64,000 nucleotides of DNA from JACVRM01 sp963809765 (GTDB lineage: Bacteria; Actinomycetota; Thermoleophilia; Gaiellales; Gaiellaceae), in contig CAWEKT010000003.1 in the NCBI GenBank assembly GCA_963809765.1, forward strand, positions 1,550,001 through 1,614,000, in the 5' to 3' direction. Positions 10,405 through 19,234 of this stretch are shown piece by piece (the first letter of the stretch is position 1; each line of letters begins with the position of its first letter). The translations under genes were made by a program, and so were the position numbers. The notes beneath the pieces are model-generated. The model was not told the origin of the DNA and did no database searches. It saw only the letters and a list, made by a program, of their open reading frames with translations.

Positions 10405-11606
10405 TGGCGAGCGAGGCGGTGGTCGAACGCGGTTCGACGGCGCGCTGGCGCCTCTGGGCCGTCGTCCCGATCCTCCTGCTCGTCGGCGTCGTCTCCCTGT
10501 TCGCGGCGACCGGCGACTCGATCACCTCGCTGCTCGGGTCGAACCCGCCGCAGGCGGACGAGTTCGACGTCCGGCGGGTTGAGTTCAAGCCCGGCGAGAT
10601 CAAGATCCGGGTGACCAACCCGCAACGCGACGATCTCACGATCGCCTCGGTGACCGTGGACGACGCGATCGTCCCGTTCACGACGGACGGGCCGCAGACG
10701 CTCTCGCGGCTGCGGTCGAGCACGATCGTCGTGCCCTACGACTGGGTCGAGGACGACCCGATCGCCGTCGGCGTCACCAGCTCCACCGGGATCGAGACCG
10801 TGCACGAGATCGCCGCCGCGGTCGAGACCCCCGAGCCGTCCCTCGGCGCAGCCCTCGGCTACACGGTCATCGGCATCCTCGTCGGCATCATCCCGGTGGC
10901 GATCGGGCTGCTCTGGCTGCCCTCGCTCCGGCGGGCGGCGCCCCAGTGGCTGGCCGGATTCATGGCCCTGACCGCGGGCCTGCTCACCTTCCTCGCCCTC
11001 GACGCCCTGACCGAGGCGTTCGCGCTCCAGGCCGCCCTGCCCGAGGCGCTCGGCGGAGCGGGTCTCGTCCTGCTCGGGGTGGCGCTCAGCTACCTGACGC
11101 TGACCTTCGTCTCGCAGCGCTCGTCCGCGGCGCGCGGCGCGGGGCATCTCACCGGCATGTCGCTCGCCCTGCTCGTGGCGGTGGGCATCGGCCTCCACAA
11201 CCTCGGCGAGGGGCTCGCGATCGGGACGTCCTTCTCGCTGGGCGAGCTCGCGCTCGGCACGTTTCTGATCGTCGGCTTCATGGTCCACAACGTCACCGAG
11301 GGTCTCGGGATCGCCGCGCCGGCGGCCGACGAGGGAGCGAAGCCGGGATTCGGCCGGCTTGCCGCGCTCGTCCTCATCGCAGGCGCGCCCGCCATCGTCG
11401 GCGGCTGGATCGGCGGCTTCGTCACCAGCGACTGGCTCGGCGTCCTCTTCTTCGCCGCGGCCGCCGGCGCCGCCATCCAGGTGATCGTCGAGGTCCTGCG
11501 CTTCGTCGCCCGCCGCGCCCCGGGCGGGCTTGCCTCGCCGCACGTGATGGGTGGCTTCCTGGCCGGGGTCGGCGTCATGTACGTGACCGGCCTGCTCGCC
11601 GGTTGA
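10404..11606 (+). CDS. ZIP-family divalent metal transporter with N-terminal extracytoplasmic beta domain
   Basis: 400 residues. A first membrane helix (residues 16-34) is followed by a ~100-residue extracytoplasmic region of predicted beta character (DEFDVRRVEFKPGEIKIRV...), then the eight-helix ZIP core. Both metal-path signatures are present: HNLGEGLAIG and HNVTEGLGI. ZIP proteins import Zn, Fe or Mn into the cytoplasm. Ordinary ZIP proteins lack this N-terminal domain, which may dock the upstream multicopper oxidase. ATG 10404 overlaps the oxidase stop. No frame break. Regulation is presumably by the MntR-like repressor encoded first in the operon. Confidence 0.9.
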   Translation: MASEAVVERGSTARWRLWAVVPILLLVGVVSLFAATGDSITSLLGSNPPQADEFDVRRVEFKPGEIKIRVTNPQRDDLTIASVTVDDAIVPFTTDGPQTLSRLRSSTIVVPYDWVEDDPIAVGVTSSTGIETVHEIAAAVETPEPSLGAALGYTVIGILVGIIPVAIGLLWLPSLRRAAPQWLAGFMALTAGLLTFLALDALTEAFALQAALPEALGGAGLVLLGVALSYLTLTFVSQRSSAARGAGHLTGMSLALLVAVGIGLHNLGEGLAIGTSFSLGELALGTFLIVGFMVHNVTEGLGIAAPAADEGAKPGFGRLAALVLIAGAPAIVGGWIGGFVTSDWLGVLFFAAAAGAAIQVIVEVLRFVARRAPGGLASPHVMGGFLAGVGVMYVTGLLAG

Positions 11607-11679
11607 GCGGTCGATTTCGCTTCACCAGCCGTTCACCACGGACCGGGTAGGGTCGCGGTCGACCCACCAGGAGGTGCAC

Positions 11680-12447
11680 ATGAGCACGCAGGTGCAGACC
11701 GCGGTCGGCCGCTTCGTCTGGCACGACCACGCCTCGAACGATCCCGACAAGGCGCGGACGTTCTACAACAAGCTTTTCGGTTGGGAGAGCGACGTCGTTC
11801 AGGTCGGAGGCTTCGACTACCCGATGATCAAGGCGAACGACCAGATGCACGGGGGCTTCGGCCCCGCGCAGGGTGGAGCGCCGCCGCACTGGCTCGGCCA
11901 CGTGCTGGTCGACGACGCCGATGCCGCCGCCGAGCGGGCGAAGAAGGCCGGCGGGACCGTCATCACCGGCCCGATGGACATCCCGGGGGTCGGCCGCTTC
12001 GCCGTCCTGCAGGACCCGCAGGGCGCGGTCTTCTCGGTCTTCGCCGCGGCCGGCGAGCCGCAGACGCCGGAGGGCGTCTTCGCCTGGAACGAGCTGGTGA
12101 CCACCGACATCGAAGCCGCCAAGCGCTTCTACGGCGAGGTCGTCGGCTGGACGGCCACCGACATGGACAATCCGGGCGACACGCCGGGTAAGTACACGGT
12201 CTTCACCAACGGCGAGGAGCAGCGGGGCGGCGCCTACCCGAGGCCGCCGCAGATGGACGCGCCGCCGCACTGGATGCTCTACGTCGGCAGCTCGGACGTC
12301 GACGCCGACACGAAGAAGGCCAAGGACCTCGGCGCCCAGGTCTACATGGAGCCGTTCGACGTCCCGACTGTCGGACGGCTGTCGATCATCGCCGATCCGA
12401 CCGGCGCCGTCTTCGGGATCTTCCAGTTCGACGAGCCGACCGGCTGA
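11680..12447 (+). CDS. Two-domain VOC (glyoxalase-like) protein
   Basis: 255 residues forming two vicinal-oxygen-chelate repeats (about 10-125 and 130-252). Each has the fold's typical pattern: FVWHDHASNDPDKARTFY...FGW, then FAWNELVTTDIEAAKRFY...VGW, and a DPQGAVFSVF / DPTGAVFGIF end. This matches the CFP30B-like actinobacterial group, which has no firmly assigned reaction. ATG 11680 is chosen because a strong AGGAGGTG (11669-11676) lies just upstream; GTG 11674 overlaps that site. It stands alone and ends at a hairpin. Confidence 0.9.
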   Translation: MSTQVQTAVGRFVWHDHASNDPDKARTFYNKLFGWESDVVQVGGFDYPMIKANDQMHGGFGPAQGGAPPHWLGHVLVDDADAAAERAKKAGGTVITGPMDIPGVGRFAVLQDPQGAVFSVFAAAGEPQTPEGVFAWNELVTTDIEAAKRFYGEVVGWTATDMDNPGDTPGKYTVFTNGEEQRGGAYPRPPQMDAPPHWMLYVGSSDVDADTKKAKDLGAQVYMEPFDVPTVGRLSIIADPTGAVFGIFQFDEPTG

Positions 12448-12459
12448 GCCGAGCCTTGG

Positions 12460-12487
12460 GCGGGGCGCTCGCGAGCGAGCGCCCCGC
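12460..12487. terminator. GC hairpin between convergent genes
   Basis: GCGGGGCGCTC (12460-12470) and GAGCGCCCCGC (12477-12487) pair perfectly over 11 bases with a six-base loop. It lies between the converging VOC and lipoprotein genes, where a bidirectional terminator is expected. There is no T-run, as usual for such GC-rich genomes. Confidence 0.7.
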
Positions 12488-12496
12488 TCGCTCGGC

Positions 12497-12921
12497 CTAG
12501 TGCGGCCCGAAGGTTCTGAAGCACGCCTCCCAGTCGGGCGGGTCCCAGTGGGCGCACAGGAACCGCGCCCGGACTCGCTCTCCAGGCCGGCCCTGGCACT
12601 CCACGAAGCCGTCCGGGCCGTCGCAGCGCCAGCCCCTCCTCGTCGTGCCCCGGTAGTAGGCGCTCAGCACCCCGTGCGCGACGCTGCACGCCGTGGTGCC
12701 GCTGACCACCTCGAGCTCGAGGGACGGGTGATCGGCATGGGCCAGCTGGCCGCAGGATCGGCTGCGCGCACCATCCCCGGCACGAGCGACGGGCGGCGGC
12801 AGCCCTGTCTGCGTCAGGGCGGCCGTCTCGGACTCCTGCTCGTGCCCAACTCGCAGCCCGTGAGCCCTGCGCTCACCACACCGGCAGCGAGGAGCACGAG
12901 GAGCCTTCCCAATCCGGACAT
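12497..12921 (-). CDS. Small secreted lipoprotein, unknown function
   Basis: About 141 residues. The N-terminus MSGLGRLLVLLAAGVVSAG runs into a lipobox LTGC, so the protein is probably lipid-anchored outside the membrane. The mature part has several Cys (SCGQ, TTACS, RCDGPDG, VECQG, FLCAHW, ACFRTF) consistent with disulfides. The frame breaks just after the lipobox near 12846; one extra G in a G-run, or loss of GCGC, restores it. The start ATG lies inside an interspersed repeat (12914 onwards), so its 5' end may have been supplied by that element. No family recognised. Confidence 0.6.
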
Positions 12922-13023
12922 GTCTCTTCGGGACACTGTCAGCGCGGGGTCCGGCCGCGGGCCTCCCTCCGGTTCCAGGCTACTGGGGAGAGCCGCACGC
13001 GTGGGTGACGTGATCGTGCCGAG
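12914..13023 (+). repeat. Interspersed element B, copy upstream of the CDF gene
   Basis: Begins CCGGACATGTCTCTTCGGG (12914) and ends with GCACGCGTGGGTGACG (12995-13010) followed by TGATCGTGCCGAG. The same start and end sequences bracket the region upstream of the glycosyltransferase gene at 17414 on the opposite strand; the two 31-base ends are nearly identical. The element sits about 60 bases upstream of the CDF start and may carry its promoter or leader. Confidence 0.6.
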
Positions 13024-13081
13024 TCAGTGTCAGACGGAGCGAGGACCGAAGCCCGTGGGCCCGGCGCTCTAGCCTTCACCC

Positions 13082-14429
13082 GTGTCACCGCAGCGGCGGA
13101 CAGCCCTCGTCTCGGTGGGGGTCGCGGCCACGCTCGTCGTGGTCAAGCTCGTGGTCGGCCTGACCACGGACAGCCTCGGCTTCGTCTCCGAAGCCCTGCA
13201 CTCGGGCACCGACCTCGTCGCCGCGCTGCTGACGTTCTTCGCGGTCGGCGTCGCCATCCGGCCGGCCGACCGCGCCCACCAGTACGGACACGGGAAGGCC
13301 GAGCACCTCGCGGCCCTGGCAGAGGCGGCGTTCCTCGTGGTCGCGAGCCTCGGCATCGCCTACCTCGCCGTCGCGCGGCTCGCGGGGACGAGCGACACGG
13401 ACGTGCAGGTGCCGGCGTACGCGCTCGCCGTGCTCGGTCTCGTGATCGCCCTCGACGCCACCCGCGCCACCATCTCGTTGCGCGTCGGGCGCCGGTACGA
13501 CAGCGCTGCGCTGCAGGCCAACGCGCTCCACTTCGCCTCCGACCTGACCGGCTCCGTCGCCGTCCTGCTCGGCCTGCTCGCGGCGCGCGCCGGCTACCCC
13601 GGCGGCGACTCGGTTGCAGCGCTCTTCGTGGCCGCCCTCGTCCTGGTCGCGGCCGGCCGGCTGATGAAGCGCAACGTCGACGTGCTCATGGACCGCGCCC
13701 CCGCAGGCGCGGCCGCGGCAGCACGGGCCGCGATCGCCGCGCTCGACCCGCCGGTCGAGCTGCGACGCCTGCGCTTGCGCCAGGCGGCGGGCCGGCACTT
13801 CATCGACGTGGTCATCGGCGTCTCCCCGACCGCAGCCGTGGGGCAGGGACACGCCGCTGCCGACGCGGTCGAGTCCGCGCTCGACCGGGCGCTGCCCGAG
13901 AGCGACGTCGTCGTCCACGTCGAGCCCGCCGAAGGCGGCCGAGTGCGGGAGCGAGTGCTGGCGGCGGCGCTCAGCGTCCCGCGCGTGCGGGAGGTGCACA
14001 ACCTCGCGCCTGCTCGAGGTCGAGGGCGGGCTCGAGATCTCGCTCCACCTGAAGCTGCCGGGCGACCTTGCGCTCGAGGAGGCGCACGAGGTTGCGAGCG
14101 CGGTCGAAGCGGCGATCACCCGAGACGTGGCCGAGGTTGCGTCGGTGCAGACGCACATCGAGCCGCTCCGGGAGAGCGCCCGCGGCCGCCGGGCGGAGGC
14201 GGAGGAGCCGGGAGCCGCGGTCACGCGCGCGGTGCGAATCGCAACGGGCCTGGAGCCGCGGGAGCTCCACTTCGTCGAGACCGAGACCGGTCTCGTCGCT
14301 TACGTCAGCGTCGCTCTCGATCCGGATGCGAGCCTCGAGGAGGCCCACGAGCGCGCAAGCCAGATCGAGGAGCGGGTCCGCCGCGAGCGGCCCGAGATCA
14401 CGGACGTCGTCGTCCACACGGAGCCATAG
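13082..14429 (+). CDS. Cation diffusion facilitator (CDF) metal exporter
   Basis: About 449 residues. Six membrane helices in residues 5-200 with the zinc/iron site pairs HSGTD (helix II) and HFASD (helix V), and the family signature DSLGFVSEALHSGTDL. The cytoplasmic part is unusually long, with about three ferredoxin-like dimerisation repeats (VELRRLRLRQAAGRHFIDV..., then HLKLPGDLALEEAH..., then LHFVETETGLVAYVSVAL). CDF proteins export Zn, Fe, Mn or Cd in exchange for protons. One frame break near 14008 is repaired by one GC. Most CDF proteins have a single cytoplasmic domain, so the extra repeats may alter metal sensing. Confidence 0.88.
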
Positions 14430-14460
14430 GAGGGATTGGCGGAACGACGACTGAGCCGCC

Positions 14461-14479
14461 GGAGCGCGCTGGTCGCTCC
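14461..14479. terminator. Possible hairpin between convergent genes
   Basis: GGAGCG (14461-14466) and CGCTCC (14474-14479) form a short hairpin in the 168-base gap between the convergent CDF and flippase genes. GGCGG/CCGCC (about 14448-14460) offers a weaker alternative. A terminator is plausible by position only; the rest of the gap shows nothing. Confidence 0.3.
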
Positions 14480-14597
14480 GAGGGCGTTGTCCTCAGTCGC
14501 GCAGATAGGACGAACGGCTATGTGCGCTCCCTGCGTCCTAGCCTCGGAACGACCATCGCACTCCTGCGGCGAGCGACGTCCCGCCAAGCCCTCCTGG

Positions 14598-16025
14598 TCA
14601 GGACAGGCGTGCGAGCGCGCGCAGGCGCCGCCGCTCGGCCGGGAGGTAGAAGCCGAGCGGGAGCAGCACGAGCGGGTACACGAGCGCGATCGCGAGCGCG
14701 CCGGCCAGCGGGACGTCGAGCAGCTTCGCGAGCACGGTCAGCGAGACGGCTGCGCCCGCCGCGGTCACGACGCGCCGCCACTGGTACGGCACCGGGAAGA
14801 CCCGCTGGGCCCAGAACGTCATGCCGGCGAAGAGCACGACGTAGGCGGCCACGGTCGCGACGGCGGCGCCCATCATCTCGTAGGTCGGGATGAGCGCCAG
14901 GTTCAGCGCGACGTTCACCACGGCCGCGGCGCCGGCGATCACCCAGTTGAACTGTGTCCGCCGCGCGCGGCCGACGCCGATGGCCATGACGATGTAGGCG
15001 GCATACGACGCCGTCCCGAAGGCGAGCAGCGGCACGACGCGCGAGCCCTCGTAGAAGGCCGGGTCTGAGGTCAGCAGGCGGACGACCCACGGGCTCAGCA
15101 CGGCCAGCCCGAGCGCGAGCCAGCTGGCGATGTAGACGAGGTACGTGAGCACGTAGGCGTAGGTCGCCTTGGCCTCGTCGTCGTCCTCGATCGAGTACGC
15201 GAACGCCGGCCAGGCGAGCCGGAACGCCGTCAGCAGCAGCACCATCGCCGACGCCACCCGGACGCCGATCTCGTAGACGCCGACCTCGTCGAGCCCGACC
15301 ATGTGCGACAGGAAGAAGCGGTCGGAGAAGTTGACCGCGATCAGCGCCAGCGCCGCCGGCACGAGCGGCCAGCCGAAGTGCTGCATCTCGCGCAGCAGCG
15401 GCCGGTCGAACTGCAGGCCCAGCTGCTCGCGGCGGTAGCCGAGCAGCACGAGGTAGACCGCCAGCGTGCCGATCCAGTTGCCGACGATCACGCCGATTGC
15501 GCCCTGCTCGAGCCCGACGACGAGCAGAACGGTCGCGGCGACCGTGATGACCAGGTTCGTGAGCGTGGCGATCACGTAGGCGGTCGAGCGCTCCTCGACC
15601 CGGAACAGCGCGGTTAGCTGCTCGTAGTTCATCTGCGCCCAGATGCCGACGAACGCGGCCCGCACGAGCCACGGGTCGTCCACGCCGATCAGGTCGCCGA
15701 TCGGCTCCGCGAGCAGGGCGCCGGCCGCGAGCCCGGCCGTCGCGCTCGCCATCGTGAACCAGAACGAGGTGCGCAGCACGAGCAGCCGCCGGGCGGGCTC
15801 CGGCGAGTCGAAGTAGAAGCGGAAGAAGGCGCTCGAGATGCCGCCGCGGAGGATCGTCACGAGCACCGCCGAGAGCGCGAGCAGCACGCCGACGGCGCCG
15901 AAGTCGGACGGCTCGAGGTAGGCGGTGTACAGCGGCAGCAGGAAGACAGCGAGCAGCCGGGAGACGATCCCGCCCGCGCCGTAGACCGCCGAGTGACGGG
16001 CAAGCCGCTTGATCTGCTCGAACAT
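14598..16025 (-). CDS. Wzx-type polysaccharide flippase (MOP superfamily)
   Basis: 475 residues, uninterrupted, with 12-14 membrane helices throughout. The start (KRLARHSAVYGAGGIVSRLL, then LPLYTAYLEPSDFGAVGVL) is typical of Wzx/MurJ-like oligosaccharide flippases, which move undecaprenyl-pyrophosphate-linked repeat units across the membrane. The ATG overlaps the stop of a 33-codon ORF (TGATG), which in turn overlaps the NIPSNAP-like gene, so it is the last gene of a coupled minus-strand operon with the glycosyltransferase at 16416-17414. It would supply the flipping step for the Wzy-like proteins in this window. Confidence 0.9.
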   Translation of the reverse strand: MFEQIKRLARHSAVYGAGGIVSRLLAVFLLPLYTAYLEPSDFGAVGVLLALSAVLVTILRGGISSAFFRFYFDSPEPARRLLVLRTSFWFTMASATAGLAAGALLAEPIGDLIGVDDPWLVRAAFVGIWAQMNYEQLTALFRVEERSTAYVIATLTNLVITVAATVLLVVGLEQGAIGVIVGNWIGTLAVYLVLLGYRREQLGLQFDRPLLREMQHFGWPLVPAALALIAVNFSDRFFLSHMVGLDEVGVYEIGVRVASAMVLLLTAFRLAWPAFAYSIEDDDEAKATYAYVLTYLVYIASWLALGLAVLSPWVVRLLTSDPAFYEGSRVVPLLAFGTASYAAYIVMAIGVGRARRTQFNWVIAGAAAVVNVALNLALIPTYEMMGAAVATVAAYVVLFAGMTFWAQRVFPVPYQWRRVVTAAGAAVSLTVLAKLLDVPLAGALAIALVYPLVLLPLGFYLPAERRRLRALARLS

Positions 16026-16126
16026 CAGAGCGCCATGACGAGGTGGGGGACGAACTCCCCGCCCGCCCGCTTCACGCGCTCGAGCGCATCCAGGTCGGAC
16101 TCGGAAGCGCGCCGGACCTCGATCAC
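16025..16126 (-). CDS. 33-residue ORF resembling the start of a GNAT acetyltransferase
   Basis: GTG 16126 overlaps the upstream stop (GTGA) and its own TGA overlaps the flippase ATG (TGATG), so coupling is perfect on both sides. The sequence begins VIEVRRASESDLDALERV, which looks like the first strand and helix of a GNAT N-acetyltransferase, then ends after GGEFVPHLVMAL. It is either a truncated GNAT remnant kept because it links two genes, or a real small protein. No ribosome site is needed given the overlaps. Confidence 0.4.
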   Translation of the reverse strand: MIEVRRASESDLDALERVKRAGGEFVPHLVMAL

Positions 16127-16416
16127 GGGATCGGCTCGACGAAGCGCGTATCGACCTCGGCGAGGTGACGTGCCGGATCAGGATCGAAGGCGCGGCGCTC
16201 CGGCGACGCGTAATAGCGCGCATCAGCCTCCTCGAACGCCCCGTCACCCTCGTACGCGAGCAGCCAGGCGAACGTTTCGCCGTCCTCGTATCGCCAGGCA
16301 CCGTGAACGCGGAAGCCGAGGTGCTCCCGGAGCGGCACGACGAGCTCCCGCCACTCGCGCACGAACGCGTCGAGCTCGCCCGGCTTTGCTCGGTAGACCC
16401 GCAGCTGCAGGCGCAT
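16123..16416 (-). CDS. NIPSNAP-like small protein
   Basis: 97 residues. MRLQLRVYRAKPGELDAFV and VVPLREHLGFRVHGAW resemble the dimeric alpha/beta-barrel NIPSNAP family, whose members in bacteria have no agreed reaction. The ATG overlaps the stop of the glycosyltransferase gene (TGATG) and the stop overlaps the following 33-codon ORF, placing it inside the glycosyltransferase/flippase operon. A housekeeping or monooxygenase-like function is possible; the operon location suggests an accessory role. Confidence 0.75.
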   Translation of the reverse strand: MRLQLRVYRAKPGELDAFVREWRELVVPLREHLGFRVHGAWRYEDGETFAWLLAYEGDGAFEEADARYYASPERRAFDPDPARHLAEVDTRFVEPIP

Positions 16417-17414
16417 CAGAGACGAGCGTAGAGGGCGAGCAGGCGGTCGGCCATGCGGTCGACATCGTGCATGCGTTCGACGTAGGCGCGGCTCTCGGCG
16501 CCGATCCGGCGCCGCTCGTCGGTCGAGGCGACCAGCGGCCGCAGGTCGTCGGCCAGCGTCTCCTTCGTCGTCGGCACGAGCGGGACACGGACACCGAACG
16601 CCTCCTCCGTGCGTCGAACAGCCTCCTCGTGGAGGAACGTCAGCACCGGCTTGCCCATGGCCATCGCCTCGATCGCGAAGAGCCCGTACCAGCCGGCGTT
16701 GAGCTGGTCGACGACGATGTCCGCCCGCCGGTAGCGCTCGCGCGCCTGCTCGTGCGGCAGACCCTCGACGACGTCGAGCTCGACGTCCAGCTCGGCGCAG
16801 GCCGCGACGACGTGCTCGGTGCCCTTGCGCGCGCGGTTCGAGGGGGCGTGCAGGACGACCGGGCGGGGCCGGTCGGAGGGCGGGACCGGCTCGTAGCGGC
16901 TCAGGTCGATCCCGGGCGGGATCACCTCGGCCTCCGGCACCCAGCGGATGGCGTCGCAGGAACCGACGACCTGGGCGTCGGCCCGGCGCCCGTAGGCGAG
17001 CTCGTCCGGCGCCTTGCCGCGAATGTCGGAGCCGAGGTAGTGGAAGAGCGACTTCTTGCGGAGCGCCCGCAGGATCGGGAACTGGGCGAGCTTCGGCACG
17101 AGCGTCAGCCCGAAGTAGAAGTGGAAGACGTCCGTGCGCGGCAGCAGCCGCGCGAGGGCGCGCCACTGCACGAGCTGGCCGCGCAGGAAGCCCGGCGGCC
17201 GGCGCAGGTCGACGTCGGCGTCGGGGTGCAGGTGCCCGCGGTTGAAGACGACGAGCTGCGCATCCACGCCGGCTCGGCGGAGCGCCTGCACGTTCGCCCA
17301 GGGGACTCCGGCGACGTTGACGGGGCAGTGCACGACCCGGAGCGGCCGTTTCGGTGGCGCGGTCTCGCGACCGCCACGCTCGCCGGCGACCACGTCTTGT
17401 GCGTCGATCGTCAC
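16416..17414 (-). CDS. Family 4-type glycosyltransferase
   Basis: 332 residues, GT-B fold. Two Rossmann-like halves: N-terminal LRVVHCPVNVAGVPWANVQALR... and C-terminal PRPVVLHAPSNRARKGTEHV, followed by the donor-site pattern FAIEAMAMGKPVLTFLHEEA (family 4 E-x7-E-like). It adds a sugar from a nucleotide donor to a lipid-linked glycan at the cytoplasmic membrane face. First gene of a minus-strand operon (NIPSNAP-like, small ORF, flippase). GTG start at 17414 follows element B; the 16-mer GCACGCGTGGGTGACG ends 17 bases upstream, exactly as at the glycosyltransferase gene 36667. Confidence 0.85.
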   Translation of the reverse strand: MTIDAQDVVAGERGGRETAPPKRPLRVVHCPVNVAGVPWANVQALRRAGVDAQLVVFNRGHLHPDADVDLRRPPGFLRGQLVQWRALARLLPRTDVFHFYFGLTLVPKLAQFPILRALRKKSLFHYLGSDIRGKAPDELAYGRRADAQVVGSCDAIRWVPEAEVIPPGIDLSRYEPVPPSDRPRPVVLHAPSNRARKGTEHVVAACAELDVELDVVEGLPHEQARERYRRADIVVDQLNAGWYGLFAIEAMAMGKPVLTFLHEEAVRRTEEAFGVRVPLVPTTKETLADDLRPLVASTDERRRIGAESRAYVERMHDVDRMADRLLALYARL

Positions 17415-17417
17415 AGA

Positions 17418-17563
17418 GACGGCACGAGCACGTCACCCACGCGTGCGGCCTCGCGCCGTACCCTCGAACACTTCCCCCTCTGGGAGGGCGGGGGGTGAGT
17501 GGGTGGGCCCGAAGGGGGGAACGGCCCGGCCCGGCGGGGACAGGTCCGGACAAGGCATGTCCG
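17418..17563 (-). repeat. Interspersed element B, copy upstream of glycosyltransferase 17414
   Basis: On the minus strand it starts CGGACATGCC (17563 side). It passes through a GGGCCCACCC and CCCGCCCTCCC stretch shared with the copy at 45411, and ends CCGCACGCGTGGGTGACG (16-mer at 17431-17446) followed by TGCTCGTGCC. The last 31 bases match the copy ending at 13023 at nearly every position. It fills the gap between the ATP-grasp gene stop and the glycosyltransferase start, so it probably contains the promoter. Confidence 0.6.
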
Positions 17564-18595
17564 CTACCCGTCCCACTCGACCTGGTCGAAGTAGCGGAGC
17601 GCGCGCCGGGTCGGTCGGATGCGCGACGCGTACGCCGCCAGCTCGTCGGCGCCGATCTCCCCGAGCGCGTGCTTGACGCCCAGGTAGGGCAGGTTCAGGT
17701 CCTCCTGGTAGACGATCGTCGAGATCCGCGGGTTGATCTCGATCACGTGCTCGCCGACGAGCTGGATGTTGAAGAAGTGGTCGATGCCGAGCTCGGCCAC
17801 GATCCGGCCGGCGACGTCCATCAGCTCCGGGTCGTCGAGCGTCTCGAAGTACATGGCCAGCCCGGCCCGCATCGCCTCGCGCGTCTTCGGGTGGCCGAGC
17901 AGGATGCGGCCGCCCTCGGCGATCCCGTCGATCGTCCGCTCCTTGCCGCGCGCGAGCTCCATCACCAGCAGCTCCGTCTCCTGGTCGTCGCCGAGCAGCT
18001 CGACGAGATCCTCGAGCCGGATCGCCTCGGCGACGCCCGGCCGGTTCGTCAGCAGCTGCTCGCGCCGGTCGGCGGAGGCCGAGATGATCCGGAAGCCGCG
18101 CGACCCGGACGAGAAGACCGGCTTCATCGACACGTCGTCGCCCGGGTAGCCGAGCTCGCGCGCCGCCTCGGCCAGCGCCTCGCCGCCGGTGACGCGCCGC
18201 CAGGCGGGGCCGCGCACGCCGATCCGGTCGAGCAGCGCGTAGGTCTCGGCCTTGTCGTTGGCGCGCCGGATCGTCTCGGGCGCGGAGACGAGCACGGCGA
18301 TGCCCTCGAACCGCTCTCGCGCGCCGGCGAGCCCCTCGAGGTCGAACGAGGACTGCGGCAGCACGGCGTCCACGCCCTCCTGCCGGCACACCTCGAGCAT
18401 CGCGTCGGCGAAGTCCGGCGCCGACCCGGCCGGCACGACGTGGAACGCGTCGCAGAGGTGGCGGCCGACCGACCGCTCCGACATGTCGGTGCCGACCAGG
18501 CGCACCTCGCGCTCGCCGTTCTCGCGCAGCGCGTGCAGCAGCGCCGCCGTCCCGGGCGCCCCGGACGCGCTCACGAGCACGGTCAGCGCTCTCAC
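17564..18595 (-). CDS. ATP-grasp ligase-like protein (carbamoyl-phosphate synthase large-subunit type) 1
   Basis: 343 residues, uninterrupted. N-terminal Rossmann-like preATP-grasp domain (LTVLVSASGAPGTAALLHAL), central ATP-binding domain, and the metal/phosphate residues in EHVIEINPRIST near residue 288. ATP-grasp enzymes activate a carboxylate and join it to an amine or thiol. Start GTG overlaps the stop of the upstream NodB-like gene (GTGA), which overlaps another ATP-grasp gene, so three genes form one operon. Small-molecule ligation onto a sugar or amide formation is the likely role; substrate unknown. Confidence 0.85.
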   Translation of the reverse strand: MRALTVLVSASGAPGTAALLHALRENGEREVRLVGTDMSERSVGRHLCDAFHVVPAGSAPDFADAMLEVCRQEGVDAVLPQSSFDLEGLAGARERFEGIAVLVSAPETIRRANDKAETYALLDRIGVRGPAWRRVTGGEALAEAARELGYPGDDVSMKPVFSSGSRGFRIISASADRREQLLTNRPGVAEAIRLEDLVELLGDDQETELLVMELARGKERTIDGIAEGGRILLGHPKTREAMRAGLAMYFETLDDPELMDVAGRIVAELGIDHFFNIQLVGEHVIEINPRISTIVYQEDLNLPYLGVKHALGEIGADELAAYASRIRPTRRALRYFDQVEWDG

Positions 18596-19234
18596 GAGAG
18601 GTCGATCCTGTCCTCGGCGAGCTGCTCGAGCCGCCGCTCCCGCTCTGCGTCCAGCATGGCGAGCATCGTCTCGCGCATCGTCCCGCCGGGGTACACCCAG
18701 ATCTCCGGGTGCGTGAGCAGCTGCAGCCACTCGGGCTCGCCGCGCGCGAGCTCGTCATGGGGGCAGCCGCTCCGCCAGTGCTGGTTCGAGTCCGAGCGGT
18801 AGTGCCCCTGCGTGAACCAGGGCGGCGCCATCACGTTGACCACGCCGTCCACCGGCTCCGACATGTACGGCGGATCGGGGTTGTGCCAGGCGACCACGGG
18901 GTCGAAGCGCTCGTCGAGCTCGGCGTTCGGCCAGACCGCGTGCAGCCCGACGCGGTGACCGAGCTCACGCAGGCGCTCCAGCGCCCAGCGCCCCTCGGTC
19001 GAGTCGAGGTTGTAGAAGACGCTCTCCCGCATCAGGAAGTACGTGGCGCAGGCGCCGCGCCTCGGCTTCGAGCTCGGCGAGCTCCACTGCGGCGGGCAGC
19101 GACAGGTCGACGTCGTGGCGGAGCAGCAGGTCGCCGGCTTGCGGCTCGCGGTCGAAGCCGGCGAAGCGGTAGCCGCCCGTCTGCGCCGCCTCCAGCAGCT
19201 CCCGGTAGTGCTCCAGGTGGAAGCCGCAGCTCAG
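18592..19234 (-). CDS. Polysaccharide deacetylase-like (NodB-fold) protein
   Basis: About 214 residues. The pattern LLRHDVDLSLPAAVELAEL...ACATYFLM...FYN...LRELGHRVGLHAVWP follows the NodB-fold polysaccharide deacetylase family, with HDVD supplying the usual Asp/His and GLH a second His; other catalytic residues are unclear. The later half (WHNPDPPYM, GHYRSDSNQHWRSG) is specific to a subgroup found with ATP-grasp genes. One frame break near 19045 is repaired by one GC. There is no ATG/GTG near the N-terminus; CTG at 19234, overlapping the upstream TGA, is the best candidate. The stop overlaps the next GTG. Confidence 0.68.
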
